Shown here in pieces: positions 23,109 through 34,583 of a stretch of 64,000 nucleotides of DNA; the stretch's first letter is position 1; each line of letters starts with the position of its first letter. The position numbers and the translations under genes were made by a program. The notes beneath the pieces are model-generated. The model was not told the DNA's origin. It saw only the letters and a list, made by a program, of their open reading frames with translations, and did no database searches. This DNA comes from Entonaema liquescens. Lineage: Eukaryota; Ascomycota; Sordariomycetes; Xylariales; Xylariaceae. The stretch spans positions 186,001 to 250,000 of the forward strand of contig CADCSX010000006.1 of the NCBI GenBank assembly GCA_902805475.1, read 5' to 3'.

Positions 23109-26100
23109 TTAACGGATCGTAACCTTAATGTACGGCACCTCCACATCCTCCTCATCCAAGTCCTCAGCTACCATCTCAAAGATGAGCTCCTTCTGGTGTT
23201 CCGGGATGGGCTTCTTGGAAACAGTCTCTACAAGCTGGCTCAGTTTGAGCGGGTATCGTTCCTTTAACTTCGGAGGGGGGAAGAAACTGGCGTAAAGCAA
23301 GCTCACCCCCGAGCTAAGCATGCTAATGTTAAGACCACGCTTCTCGAAGTGGGCCAGTAGCTCCTTCAATGTTATATCCTCAACCTCGAACCGATCCCAA
23401 ATCTTGTCTAGCGTGACTTTGCCGTCTGGACCCTTGTATTCAACCTTGGGGCTGGCAATGGGTTCGCTGAAGCCAAAGAACGGAAGTGCAAGGTTGACAA
23501 ACCCGTTCTTGTACTGCTCAATGTCATTCTTTCCGTCGATGATCTTGTACAACTCCAGCACAACAAGACCCGTAACCAACGCGGTCGTAGTGGCGATGGC
23601 CGGAATGATCTTTCCGGCAATAAACTTCGTCTTGTGCTTGTCAGCCTTCTCGATCTTGTAGTTGTCAGCCCGCAAGTTGCTCGCTGCTGTGATGAAATCG
23701 ATATGATGATTGGTGTCGTCGTCCTTCTCAAATTCAACAGGTGTCAACTTAAATCCAGCTAACTCGCTAGGCGCCGGAAGGCTGTCAATGAGCTTCTCTA
23801 TCTCAGTGTTATCGTCAAAGGTAGAGGCGTTGTTGTTAGAGTTCGGATCCTGATAGAATTAGTCAGCTGCTGCTCTAGAGATAATAGTCAAGAGATGATC
23901 TACACCTACAGGGTCGTTATCGTTAGCCTGGATCTTGACACCCGGGTCGGGTGAGAAGTCAGGAACGATCATGTTATCCAACACCTTCAAATATAGATCC
24001 TTATCTACGCCCTTAGTCTTGATGCCATAGTTGAATGCGTGGAGGTTGGCGGCCGCCACGATGAATTCAAAATGAGTAGGGTTCTTAGGGTCGAACTTCA
24101 ATGGATCCGGGGCACGTTTGGGGCCGGACCAAAAGGGGGTTCCACTAGAGGACACAGCATCCTTGGGGAAGTTGAAAAGGAGCTGTTGGATTGCGTTGTT
24201 ATACTGCTTCTCAAATAGCATTCGTGCCCAGATGATACAGTCTTCAAAGCTGAGAGGCTTATCTGTTACAAGATAATCACGAATAGTCTCTAACGTCGGC
24301 TTCTCGTTACCGCCTTGCTTCAGAGTTGTCTCAAGATAATTAGGCTGGGACAGATACAGATTGACAGTTTCAGCAGACTTCACGAAGGATGTCTCGAAAA
24401 GCTCCCGGGCCCAAGCGATCGTGTGTTCAATCCTGTTCGGGAAGCTTCTCAAAGTGCACATAGGGAACGACACCTCAGGCGGGTCCTGAGAGGACGAGTA
24501 AGATTCAGTCAGCATGGGGAGAACAACCTGTGTGTTTCCTTTAGTGCCGAGAGTACCACTTTCGAGAAGAGGTTTGCGGAAAAAGACACATCGTCGATCA
24601 ACATAAGTTCGTGCCTCTACATTATCTAGAGCATTTGTGACTCCATCCAAGGATTCCCAGAACTCCTTGTTGAAGATGTTCTCCGTCTCGGGGCTAACAC
24701 GGTCTTTTAGGCATTCGATATGACCCTCGAGTTCCGGGTTCATGGCCTGTACAGCCTTAGCGGCGCAGTCACTCTTCATCTGGCCAACGTCCTTAGGTCG
24801 GAATAAGAATTGACGGTTCAGATTGCTTTTCTCGATCGAGTCCATATCGGTAACAGTAATCTTGCCCTTGGGGCCTACACCCAGACCGATCATAGCCCAA
24901 TTTTTGAGCATTTCACAGCCGATTGCACCAGCACCAACAAGGAATTGTTTGACATTTGCGATCTTGTCTTGGAATTCCTTACCAAAGACCGCGATTTGAC
25001 CATCGTATCGAGATCCAATAGGTTTGCATAGTTCCTCGGTTCGAGCAACACTAGTAGGAAGAGACTCTAGGGAGTCAAAGTAGAACCACTGCTTGATGGG
25101 ATGGAACTTGCCAGAAACAGCCTTTAGGACCTCCTGTGCGGTGAGGCCACCAAACAGAGCAGCCATAGGGTTAAGATCTCCTTGGGCCTGATAACTTAAT
25201 TCCTTAATGAGCTTCTCATCGATCTCGAGGTCTAGCTTCTCCTTTTCGATGAAGGCCTTGACGGATGCAACAACAATTGCAGCATCCTCCTCGTTCTTGG
25301 GCCGGGGTAGACGACCCTGGGATTGAGCAAAAGCATGAAGTGCTTCAAATCCAACATGTAGCTGTTGTGGCCGGTCGAACTTGGCGAAGTCGGAAATAAC
25401 AAACTCAGGATCACGTATGGCCTCAGAGATCGTCTTAAATTCGAGGAACTTAGGCATCTTGACCTGCTGGAACAGTCCTCCACTCTGATATTGACCAAGT
25501 CCGGAGACATCACCAATAGAAAAGGTATACGGTCCCTTAACCGTAACTTTTCTCGGCTCGGCACCGTTCAAAGCCTCCATGCCCTTGATTTCAGAGAACG
25601 TGACATAGTCGCCGTCTTCTAGGCCGTGTCGAGTTTCATCTAATGCGGAAACTAAACCTTCCTCGTCGATGCCAGCTACTATTCCGTTCACTGGGTTTCG
25701 CCGGTCGCGTCGAGGCAGGTAAATTTGCTACCGAAATCGCAGAAGATCGAACCAAACAGACCAAAGGTATCTGCAACCACAAAGTAAATGCCCTTGGAGT
25801 GACAGTAGTCGCCAATGGCCAGCTGAAGGTGGAGAGGAGTGTTGGTTAAGACGACAACTTGGTACTTATCGAATTGGGAGAAGTTGTCGCCGAGGCTATT
25901 CAAACCATAGTTAGCGCATAGAATTATCAGTAGGATAGTCGTTCCACATACCTAGGCGACTGATGAATGCCGACGGGTGTATAGGCATTCAACTCAGCGA
26001 CACGCGGAGCCGTGACAGCATCACGCGGCTTTCCAACGTCCTCTGGATGGAGGAAGAACTGAGAAGATAGATCGGCGATAGCGACAGGTGTAGGGTCGTA

Positions 26101-26331
26101 GAGAGTTAAACTCTTGACACCGGCAAGAGCTATATTCTTGGAGATCTCAACACCGAGACCCTTCAAGCCAACAACTAGCACGTTAGATGCGCCCATACGC
26201 TTCATGGCCTCATGACCAAGAACATAAAGCTGTCGGCTGTAGAGGGACTCGTCGATCTCGCTTTGGCCAACGACGGAGTTGTCGACCTGGACTCGGGTGA
26301 CCAGGTCGACCTCGGGAATTCCCGAGGCCAT
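23109..26331 (-). CDS. UBA1: Ubiquitin-activating enzyme E1 (apparent one-base frameshift)
   Basis: Three exons (26331-25952, 25895-23910, 23849-23109) encode about 1,035 residues once one missing base is allowed for. The enzyme adenylates the ubiquitin C-terminus, carries it as a thioester and passes it to E2 enzymes in cytosol and nucleus. The inactive adenylation half begins LYSRQLYVLGHEAMKRM. The active half has the nucleotide site FLVGAGAIGCEMLKNWAMIG with downstream NLNRQFLFR. The catalytic Cys lies in SFPMCTLRSFPNRIEH near residue 605. The C-terminal ubiquitin-fold domain ends VPYIKVTIR. At 25693-25698 the frame slips by one base: DATGE runs into a stop while PVNGIVAGID continues in the next frame. 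One extra A in GCGAAACCC would restore it. Because UBA1 is single-copy and essential in fungi, an assembly error is more likely than a pseudogene. Confidence 0.95.
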
Positions 26332-28160
26332 TTTGGTATCCTACATATAGGTTACACGTTAGCATCCAAACAAGGTATCAGCCTAAGGCGAACGGATATT
26401 TGAGCCAATGAGCGACGCTCGTCAAATTAAGCAAGGCAGTGGTACCGCAAGAGGATGGCGGGTGTGAAAAAGATAATACATAGGGGTTTACTTACGGTCA
26501 TAGTTCTCTTGGGGGAGAAAGGCAAATCTCCGTTCTCGTGTTTGCGCTTCCCCAGTTTGGCGATATTTGCTCAACTGGAGCTTGCTTCTATGGTACTTAT
26601 GAGATGCGACGACGCTGGATATGGGAGTGAGGGGTGGAGGAAGATAGGTGAAGTTGGACGAGGCGGCGATGAGAGAGGATAAGAAGGATCAAAATGTACC
26701 CAAATGGAAGAAACCAACAACCCCACCACCAAATACCAACCAGACTAGACTGGCGGATCAATCAGGTAAGTAGATACGAAATGACGTAGTTCGTAACCGT
26801 GCCAAAAACACAAGTCGGCGATAATAGTGTGGGAGAAGAAAAGACCAGCTTTAAAGGAAGGCAGTTAAATTTTTAAAAAGGTCTTTTCGGAAAGGTTCGA
26901 GTTCCTACGGCGACTGCAGTTTGATGTGAAAGGTTGCAAGGATGAAGTAGAAAGCTCTTGCAGGTTTACAAGAGCTAGCAGTTTGCCCGCCGGGTGCCTG
27001 CCTTGAAGTCTTGGGGCATGATTTCTCAGCAAATCATGCGCCGTCATGGTGGGGTTAAAACGTGGCTTAGCAACTACCTATCCCATTCAGGTACGGAAAT
27101 ACCTACATCTCACAGGTACACCGGGTGTGGCGCATTACTAACTGAAGTCTTCTTCGAGCTTCCATCCATAAGTACAAATGTCACCGTATCAATTATCAAC
27201 TTTACCTTAGTAACATACAATAGTAGCAACATCATTATATTTGTGGTTGTCACCAATTTCAACCCTACCAGATCTTTTGCTTAACTAGGGTTTCAAAGAA
27301 AGACTAAAATCAGAAATTAGTAACTACAATAAACCCCATCATTCTACGTGTTTAATGACAGCAAGACAATTTGTAAGAGTGTGAAGATGTCTTTCTGCAA
27401 AACATCATGACTCAATGTTATTCAAATATACTATTAAGTCCTTATTAGAATCAATATGATTTTTATAAATCTTCACTACCTAAGTTAGGTACTTTGTTGG
27501 AAGCGAATAACAGTCTTGTCACATCCTACATAGGCATCAACGGATATTAGACTGAAACTGTTTTGTTTGAATTTACTCCATTTGCCTCAGACTAAGAAGC
27601 TAGAATGACAACAATCCCATTCCCCTTAGTCAACCTCTTCGACGTATAAAAACGCTTGGTATACGCAGTCCGTCCCAGAACCCCAGATCATTATATACCT
27701 CAACCTGTATGTATAACTGGCTGCTCCCTGTCTCAATCCAATATGCATCGAGAGAAACCCCATTACATCCCATGAGGCAAAGCCACCAACTCATTATATG
27801 CTCCTTAAATCATCATTCGTGCGCGGTCGTAACAGGCGTCGTGTAATGAGCGTGAAAAAAACCCAGGTTTCGAATAAATGTCTCCTATACCATGCCAATG
27901 CTAAACCCCTTCGTAGAACTGTTATTCCTATACCCTGGTAATGAGCGTGAGAATGAGTAAACCTGTTTGCGCGCCGTCCCACGAATCTACCAATACCATA
28001 CCCATGCTACCAACCACACAGTTATTAAGACACTAGGTACAATATTACGGCCGAAGAATCTAAATGGCCTGAAGGATGGATGTGAATCGAATATTTGTGG
28101 TTCTTTTCTTCTTTTTTCATTGTGTAATAGGTTCAAACATTAATTATGTCTCTGAGTGTG
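26332..28160. other. Intergenic, no gene seen
   Basis: The part next to 26331 is the UBA1 promoter and 5' leader. The remainder is AT-rich with only short frames of no recognisable content. The two segments near 27848 and 27939 share atgagcgtga, a short direct repeat. The far end is the 3' flank of the mucin-like gene. Confidence 0.6.
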
Positions 28161-30447
28161 TCAGAGGAAGAATAATAATATGAGGGCGAGGATGGAGCCA
28201 GACGTAGCCCCGCCGTTCAAAACTGTGGGTGCTCCGGCTGTGGAGACCGGATTCGGCGCCGTCGTGTTGCCGGGGACCGTAGCGGGTGACGTTACCGTAG
28301 GCGCCTCAGTAGACGTGACGCTGATACTCGCCGACGAAGTAGGAGCAGGTGCTGGGGCCGAGTTAGATTCTTCACTCTTGCTGCTGCTGGCGCTCGTTAT
28401 GCTCGACGTCTCAGTAGAGGTGCTAACCCCTGAAGACGATGAAATGGCATTTTCTGAAGAACTTCGAGAAGAAAAGGTGCTGTCCGAAAAGCTGGAAGAG
28501 GTGCTTCCCGAAGAGCTAGAAGTAGAAGAAGTTGTGCTCCCAGAAGAGCTGGTAGGAGCAACTGTTTCTGAAGAGCTAGAAGAAGATGTGGTGCTCGACG
28601 AGCTTAGAGTAGAAGAGGCGCTCCTTGAGGAGCTAGAAGTAGGAGAAGGCGAAGACGTGCCTTCAGAAGAGCTGGAAAAGACGTACTCTTTGAAGTAGAA
28701 GACGAGCTTTCAGATGTAGAAGACGACGTGGTCGCGAAAGTTGGAGAGTTTGAAACTACACCTGTCGAGGTATTTGGTGCAGTTCCAGTACCCGTAGAGC
28801 CTCTAGGGGTGCTTGTGACCTCTCCCGCAGGGGAACTGGGGCTTGTAGTGGGAGAAGTAGTATTCAAGGTATCACAGTAATCCAACCATTGGGACTCTGA
28901 CGGTTGTAAGTACTCCTTACTAGCGGTTTCCCAGTCCTTTCCATGTTTTGTGATACAACTCCGACACGATGTATGATAATCCATGAATGCAGAGTCTGGC
29001 TTGCAAAGGGCGGGTATTTTTCCTATAGTTTGAGCCTCTATGATGGCACTATGACAAAAGACATAGCATGGTGACGGTAATGTTTCCGCACGCTTATTTA
29101 AAGGCAAGTATTTCCTTACTATCGCTGTCGGATAACCCGGCTCTGGCGTGCTCGAAGTCGGAAACTCCGTAATGCCTGTTTGCGATTCATAATTGCCTGT
29201 AGAGATCCAAGTCGTGACGGTCTTACCCGAGGTGGTTGTTACGATCTCCTTGAGTTCTGGGAGCTTGAATATATCGTAGCTTAATCCGAAAGCCGGAGGT
29301 GCCAGATAAAAGAGATCTTTTACAAGAGGAATGTATCCTGTTCCGTTCTCGGGCCATTCTACCGGGGTATAAACGGGTGCCGGCTTACAGTAAGCCTGCC
29401 TTTCGCAGACGTATGCTTTGTCTGGAAGGTCAGGCCAAACATTACATCCATTTGGTTGCGGAGGAGAGCAAACGGTCCCAGGAGGGCATCCCCAAGTTAA
29501 GTCGGATGAGGCATTATAAGCTGGCACATTAAAACCCGGGGAGTTGGTCAGCGTAGGACAGACGGACACTTCAGAAGTGACCGTTGTTGCTACTGTTGCG
29601 GTAGTAACTTGCGTCGTAGTGAATGTTGTAACACTTACTGAACCGGTCACTGAGATCTCAGAAACGGTAATAAATGTTGTAGTAGATATGACAGTAACAA
29701 ACGACGTAGTCTCTTCAGTCGCAGTCACTGTGGCGGTATCCGTAGTCGCTGAGGCCGAAACAGACACAGCAGTTGTTGTTAGAATATCTGTAAGTGTAGA
29801 CAAGATAGTTGTTATATACGTCGAGACAGTCACGTAGACTGACGTGCTATATTCAGTCGTGGTTAATGTTCTGTCGGATATAACCGTGGTTGGGATCTCA
29901 GTTGTGAAGGTGAGAGTAGCCGTAGTAGTAGTAGGGACTAGAGATGTGTAAATAGTAGTTGTCGTCTCTGTATCAGTCAATGTAGCGGTTGTTGTCTCCT
30001 CGTCGGTGAAAGTAGTTAAAGAGGTAAAAGTCTGGTTATTCGTACGCGTAACAGAAGTGGTGATGGTCTCCGAATCGGTAACGGTCTCCGTCTCCGTCTC
30101 CGTCTTCGTTTCGGTTTCGGTTTCGGTTTCGGTTTCTGTATCTGTCACGGTATCCGTCACCGTGTAGCCGTGACTGACAGTAGTAACGCCGCTTTACCAG
30201 ATGTTAGCTATATAGCTTCGGGTATAACCAGGATTACTCACTAAACTGTAGTAGTTTCAGTTTTCGTTTTGTAACAGATCTCCGTAGTCGTAGCTGTAGC
30301 CGTCTCGGTGATCGTTTCGTAACAAGTTTTTGTAGTTGTTTTTGGTATGCAATAAGACCAATGCGCCTCAGAGAGAGAAGCTTGCACTCTTGTGAGCCAA
30401 GCTAGAGTGATAGCCGACAAGGCCCCAAAGCGGCGAATCGAAACCAT
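28161..30447 (-). CDS. Thr/Ser-rich, probably GPI-anchored cell-wall glycoprotein (apparent frameshift)
   Basis: Two exons (30447-30242, 30191-28161) encode about 745 residues if one base is restored near 28673-28681. The N-terminus MVSIRRFGALSAITLAWLTRVQAS is a signal peptide. A Thr-rich section with alternating TE/TK units and many TTT clusters follows, and then a Cys-containing core with CPPGTVCSPPQPNGCNVW and SPCYVFCHSAIIEAQ. A long Ser tract leads to GGATSGSILALILLFFL at the very end, which fits a GPI-attachment signal. Such proteins are heavily O-glycosylated surface or wall mucins; the Cys core resembles fungal glycoprotein-X-like proteins from memory. In the Ser tract the frame slips by one base. 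No in-range GT-AG intron restores it, because the candidate acceptors all give lengths divisible by three. Confidence 0.85.
30083..30138. repeat. Hexameric coding tandem repeat (Thr-Glu units)
   Basis: Repeats of gtctcc then ttcggt encode alternating Thr-Glu in the mucin-like protein on the minus strand. This slippage-prone tract would vary in length between strains. Confidence 0.8.
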
Positions 30448-33400
30448 TATAGTGCGGGTAGGAGTTTTAGAATGGCTTGCTTGCGCCTCGAAGTGTTATA
30501 CGACCCCAATGTTAGAATATATCTTCGTAGCGAGTGACCGTCCGTCTTTAGCGAGCGACTCTTGTACCAAGAGCTTGACAGCAGACTGGAAAGGACCGAT
30601 GAAGGGGATGCTCTGGAGCTCTCAGCTCATATCTATACGTAAATGGAAAACTACCTATGTAAGCGAGGCTTCGAATTTCCTTCGGCTGAACCCAACCAAC
30701 GAACTGGGTGATATTTTTATGAGCTGACTAGCGTAGGACCTAGTAGGCTATCCTGGACGATTCTCATATAGCTGAACTTCAACGAACGTCGTCAGCTCGG
30801 TAACAAGCAACTAGTATACCCTTCCTAGCTCAAGGCCAAGTTGTGTTCCAATTGCTTGTGTATAGAGCTGCTATCTACGAAGGAACAGAAGGGGAAACAT
30901 GGTTCCATGGAAAAGAAAGCTGCCAGGTAGCTCTAAAAGGGAACAGCAACACGAATAAGGCTGAAAACGAGAGTGGACAGGATCAGGAATGTCAACACGA
31001 GCCATTTGGAGCGACAGGTACCAAGCATGGTTGCATATCAAGTACAGAATACGCGGACCGGGTCTGCATGAGTCAAATCCCCACGGAAGTCGTGTACAAC
31101 CTAGTATCCCTGCGAAGAAAAAAAGCCCGTCAGCTCGCCAGTTGCATCCCGGGACATGATTGTGCGGAGTAGGGTGACGGTGTATTGTACATTGGTGTTT
31201 GTACTACTCCCCCGGACCGCCATATTCAAGTTCTCAGCTGACCCCTGATAACAAGAAGAAATAATTTAGAACTAATGAGTACTGGTATTAGCAATCCAGC
31301 TTAGAATATCACAGGCTACAGAAGACGATACAGGGCTCGAAGTTAGTAGAGCAAATTGCAAGGTTACATACGATATTGGATGAGAAACTAGGGCGGTAGA
31401 AAAAGGCGGGCAACCATAAAAAAAAGTATGTGACCGAGGCCGCAATAAGCGAAGTGGAAGCTGGAGCAAGGTATGAGAAAGGTATGAGAGACGAGGCTCT
31501 TCTGCAACCAACAGAGAGCAGCCGCACAACTCAGAGGACCCGGGCAGGGGACGATAACGGGTCGGAGATACTAGACAAGACATGGGTCAGGATACGAAGG
31601 CGGGGCATGTGGTGTATACCATCGTGCATTGCGCATCGTACACTATACAACATAACAATCTCTAGAGTCTCTAAAGTCTCTTATTGAGGTGATTGCCAAG
31701 CCCGAGATCGTGCGTGAGGCGGGTCTCTTGGGACGGGACTGCAGGGGTCCTCGAAGGATGAGTGGACGAAGTCGATGTTCACTGCATCTTTGTCACGTCT
31801 TCCGCGGCCAACAGCAACGTACCCTAAGGTGAAGGACGAGAGCAGAGAGCGCGCAGTGCCATCGCTCGTGTATGTTAGGTAGGATTGCCACTTGTTGATA
31901 CCTAATAAGAGAATTGCGAAAGCGGTACTTGCAGGACCGAAAGAAGACCGACTATTGAATCTGGCCAATAGAGTAAGAATGTCATCATCTTTGCGGAAAT
32001 ATTAACAAATTTGACAGACGTGCCGCTCGTTACACAAATCGGCCATATCGAAGACTCTTCTACCCAAGGCCAATATGTAGGTCGCCGAGAGATGGGCGTA
32101 CTTCGGTTTTTTTTTCTTTTAATTTGTCAAGTACGACGACTTCTTGCTGGGAGTCAGTATTCCGACCATAATGAGGAATGACTGTATCAATCTCTTTCAA
32201 ATCCTTAACTCACCTATACCTCGGCGAGGTGGTGAGCAGGTGGTGAGCAGAAATCACCTCACATTTACATCTATGCAGATGGCGAGATCTGCTCGGAGAC
32301 CAGGAAAGACACCTGGAAAGACACCCGGGAAATCCATATACGGGAGGAGCTAAATCTCGAAGGAAGTCGGGCGGGGTAGGTTGAAATCTCGTCACTTACA
32401 TGTGGGTGTGTAGTACCCGTTGTACTGTTCCAGCCATATGGGATGGATCAGACGTTGGGAGGCGCAGATAAAAAAAGTGTACTATGGTAAGCTTACCATG
32501 GGACTGGACTTGGACTTGGACTTGGGTCGAAGAAATCATGTGTAATGTGTAAGTTTGTAAATGTATGTAAGTGTGTTCATGGATCTGTGGAGACAGAGGA
32601 TTACCTGAGCAGGAAAAAAGAAAATAAAACAAAAATTGATACGTAAAAAGTTTAGCGTTGTAGTACAAAGAACTTTTCCATGAGAACTGCTTAACTAATT
32701 AAGGTTAAGGATTACGTCTATCCCGATAGTTTAGTCTAGGATTGTCATCCGAAAGTTGCGGTCAGCTACTGATTGGATGACTAGATTAGATAATAGATCC
32801 ATAACGGGCACTACCTAAGGAACCTAACAGCCCTAAGGATATCAGGCCTCAAGTGGAGAAAAAGAAAAAGTCGGGGATCGGACAATGTCTAGACTAGATT
32901 TTAGAAAGCCATTTTCTCTACCTCCACCACCTCCACCACCTTCACCTTCAACTATCCTTCTCTTTTAAGTAATATACATCAGCAAAAGCAGAATCTTCGC
33001 CAAGGTTACAAGCTACTTTATTTATATTAGTTATCCCAATACAAGGGTAATTTTAAGATCCAGAGAGTTGGTAAAACCAGTGAACGATTCTCATATGGTC
33101 ATACGAGTAAGACTCGAAAACTTGTTCCTAGTCCCACATCTAGAGTGGCTTGCAACGTAACAACGTCCCTCTTCTCTTCTTGGTTGGCGACATGAGGTTT
33201 GAGTCAAGAGATGACGGTATCATTTCTATCAAAATCGGAAGTCTATACTATACCTACCGAGAAGTTCGTCATGAAAAAGGCTAGGTAGTTGGGTTATAAG
33301 AAATCCGGATTGTTCAACTCTAAATATGCGCGGGCGAGTATTCAGAGATCCCCTCATTATGATTCTACAGTAGTATTGACAACTCACACCACCCTGGGGC

Positions 33401-34583
33401 TAAACCAATATGGTCCTACCCACCATGAAGCCTGCCTGCAGCAGGGATACGACTGTGTCCAATAATAATACAGTAAGGACATTCTCACGTTATTTACATT
33501 CCAATGGAAAGAAGTCACCATGTATCTTGCAAGGATCATTCTTACATGTGTGTCTCTTAATATATGTCTTTGATCTTCCATTGGGAGCCGCCCTGGTCGT
33601 CTTATCCAGCGTTGGAACTATCACGCATATTATTGACTCTTGCGTACAGATTCTTTGCCGGGTTCGTACTCGATATTCTCAGCTCCAATTCTTGCATTTT
33701 CTCTTCGGCTTAGCATAATTGCCGTATTCCCATGTGTGACTAGTAGTCACTGACTACTACCGTCCAGTTGTATGTCGTGTTACACGACAACTTAGGACAA
33801 GAAGAGACATGCTAATTTTGATAGTTCCTATTGCGCTTAGTCTTGTTAATGGACGAGTGGGTGCTGTATTATATCAATCTAGTAGCATCAGCGACCACGA
33901 CCAAAGACAAGGCTGAGTACTCGAGTGAGCTGACCCAGCCGGTCTAGTCTACCCGGCCACCCTCCACTAGCGGCCATGTGAATGCGGGAAAGTCATTCTC
34001 GAGCCTCGATCTATGGGAGGGAGGCAAATCCTTAAGATTCTTTGTCCTCTTAGCTATCTATTTAGATTGATGGGTAACTATTAGTCCTCCAATCACTACA
34101 GGCAGGACGCTCGGAGAGATTACTTCTGCTTAGTATCACTTGACTACCAAGATTTCAAGAACCTGCCGCAAACCCGAACAACTTTAAAGAGATCTTTTTG
34201 TTTCGTTACGTCCTACCACGTTTTTGTGCCCGTGGCCGCCGTATGAGCCTCCTTTGTTGACCGGCTATACACAAAGAACGGTTCTCCTCAACTTTCCAAA
34301 TTCGTCTTGATCTTTATTTCGTGGGCCATCATCTCACGCGGCAAATCCCTTGGCGCTGATATCTCAGCAAATCAAACCCAAAGCTTTTATTGATTCTTGG
34401 TTTTATATTGTACTAAGTATTTCATTGTTATGGTGGCTTTGCCTCGATCTCGTCTGGCGGGCCTCTAACCTGCACATTCAATCCCTGCCACGAAATGAGC
34501 CTCACTCATATTTCCAATTACCTCCTCAACTAAATCCTTCGCCGTATTTCTTGTAATCGGCAAACACTTCAACAAGACCCACG
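30448..34583. other. Gene-poor stretch of about 4.1 kb
   Basis: No gene is supported. The longest frames (30843-31172 plus; 31681-31968 minus, which starts at TTG) have no recognised motifs. The stretch includes a 16-bp perfect palindrome at 32484-32499 followed by a ttggac repeat (32501-32526), a gaggtggtgagcaggtggtg direct repeat near 32225-32248, and a ccacctccaccacc tract near 32921-32941. The right end is the Kelch gene promoter, and 30448 onward is the mucin promoter. Confidence 0.6.
32484..32526. repeat. 16-bp perfect palindrome plus ttggac tandem repeat
   Basis: atggtaagcttaccat (32484-32499) reads identically on both strands. It is followed directly by about four ggactt/ttggac units (32501-32526). 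Both lie in gene-free DNA. Confidence 0.8.

Noticed and set aside
25692..25732. A 41-nt intron in UBA1 to explain the frame change
   Set aside because: It would remove conserved E1 residues (SKFTCLDATGE), is shorter than the other introns in the window and has a weak donor.
26885..26910. ggttcgagttcc resembling a tRNA B-box
   Set aside because: The flanking bases do not form a T-stem and there is no A-box at the proper distance upstream.
28156..28698. 180-residue plus-strand open frame with Glu/Leu/Val repeats
   Set aside because: It is the antisense reading of the Ser-rich tail of the mucin-like gene, which has a signal peptide and GPI-type end on the other strand.
30843..31172. 109-residue plus-strand frame
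   Set aside because: No recognisable motif, and no flanking exons or conserved composition.
31681..31968. 95-residue minus-strand frame with a hydrophobic stretch
   Set aside because: It starts at TTG, not ATG, and shows no family resemblance or supporting splice sites.
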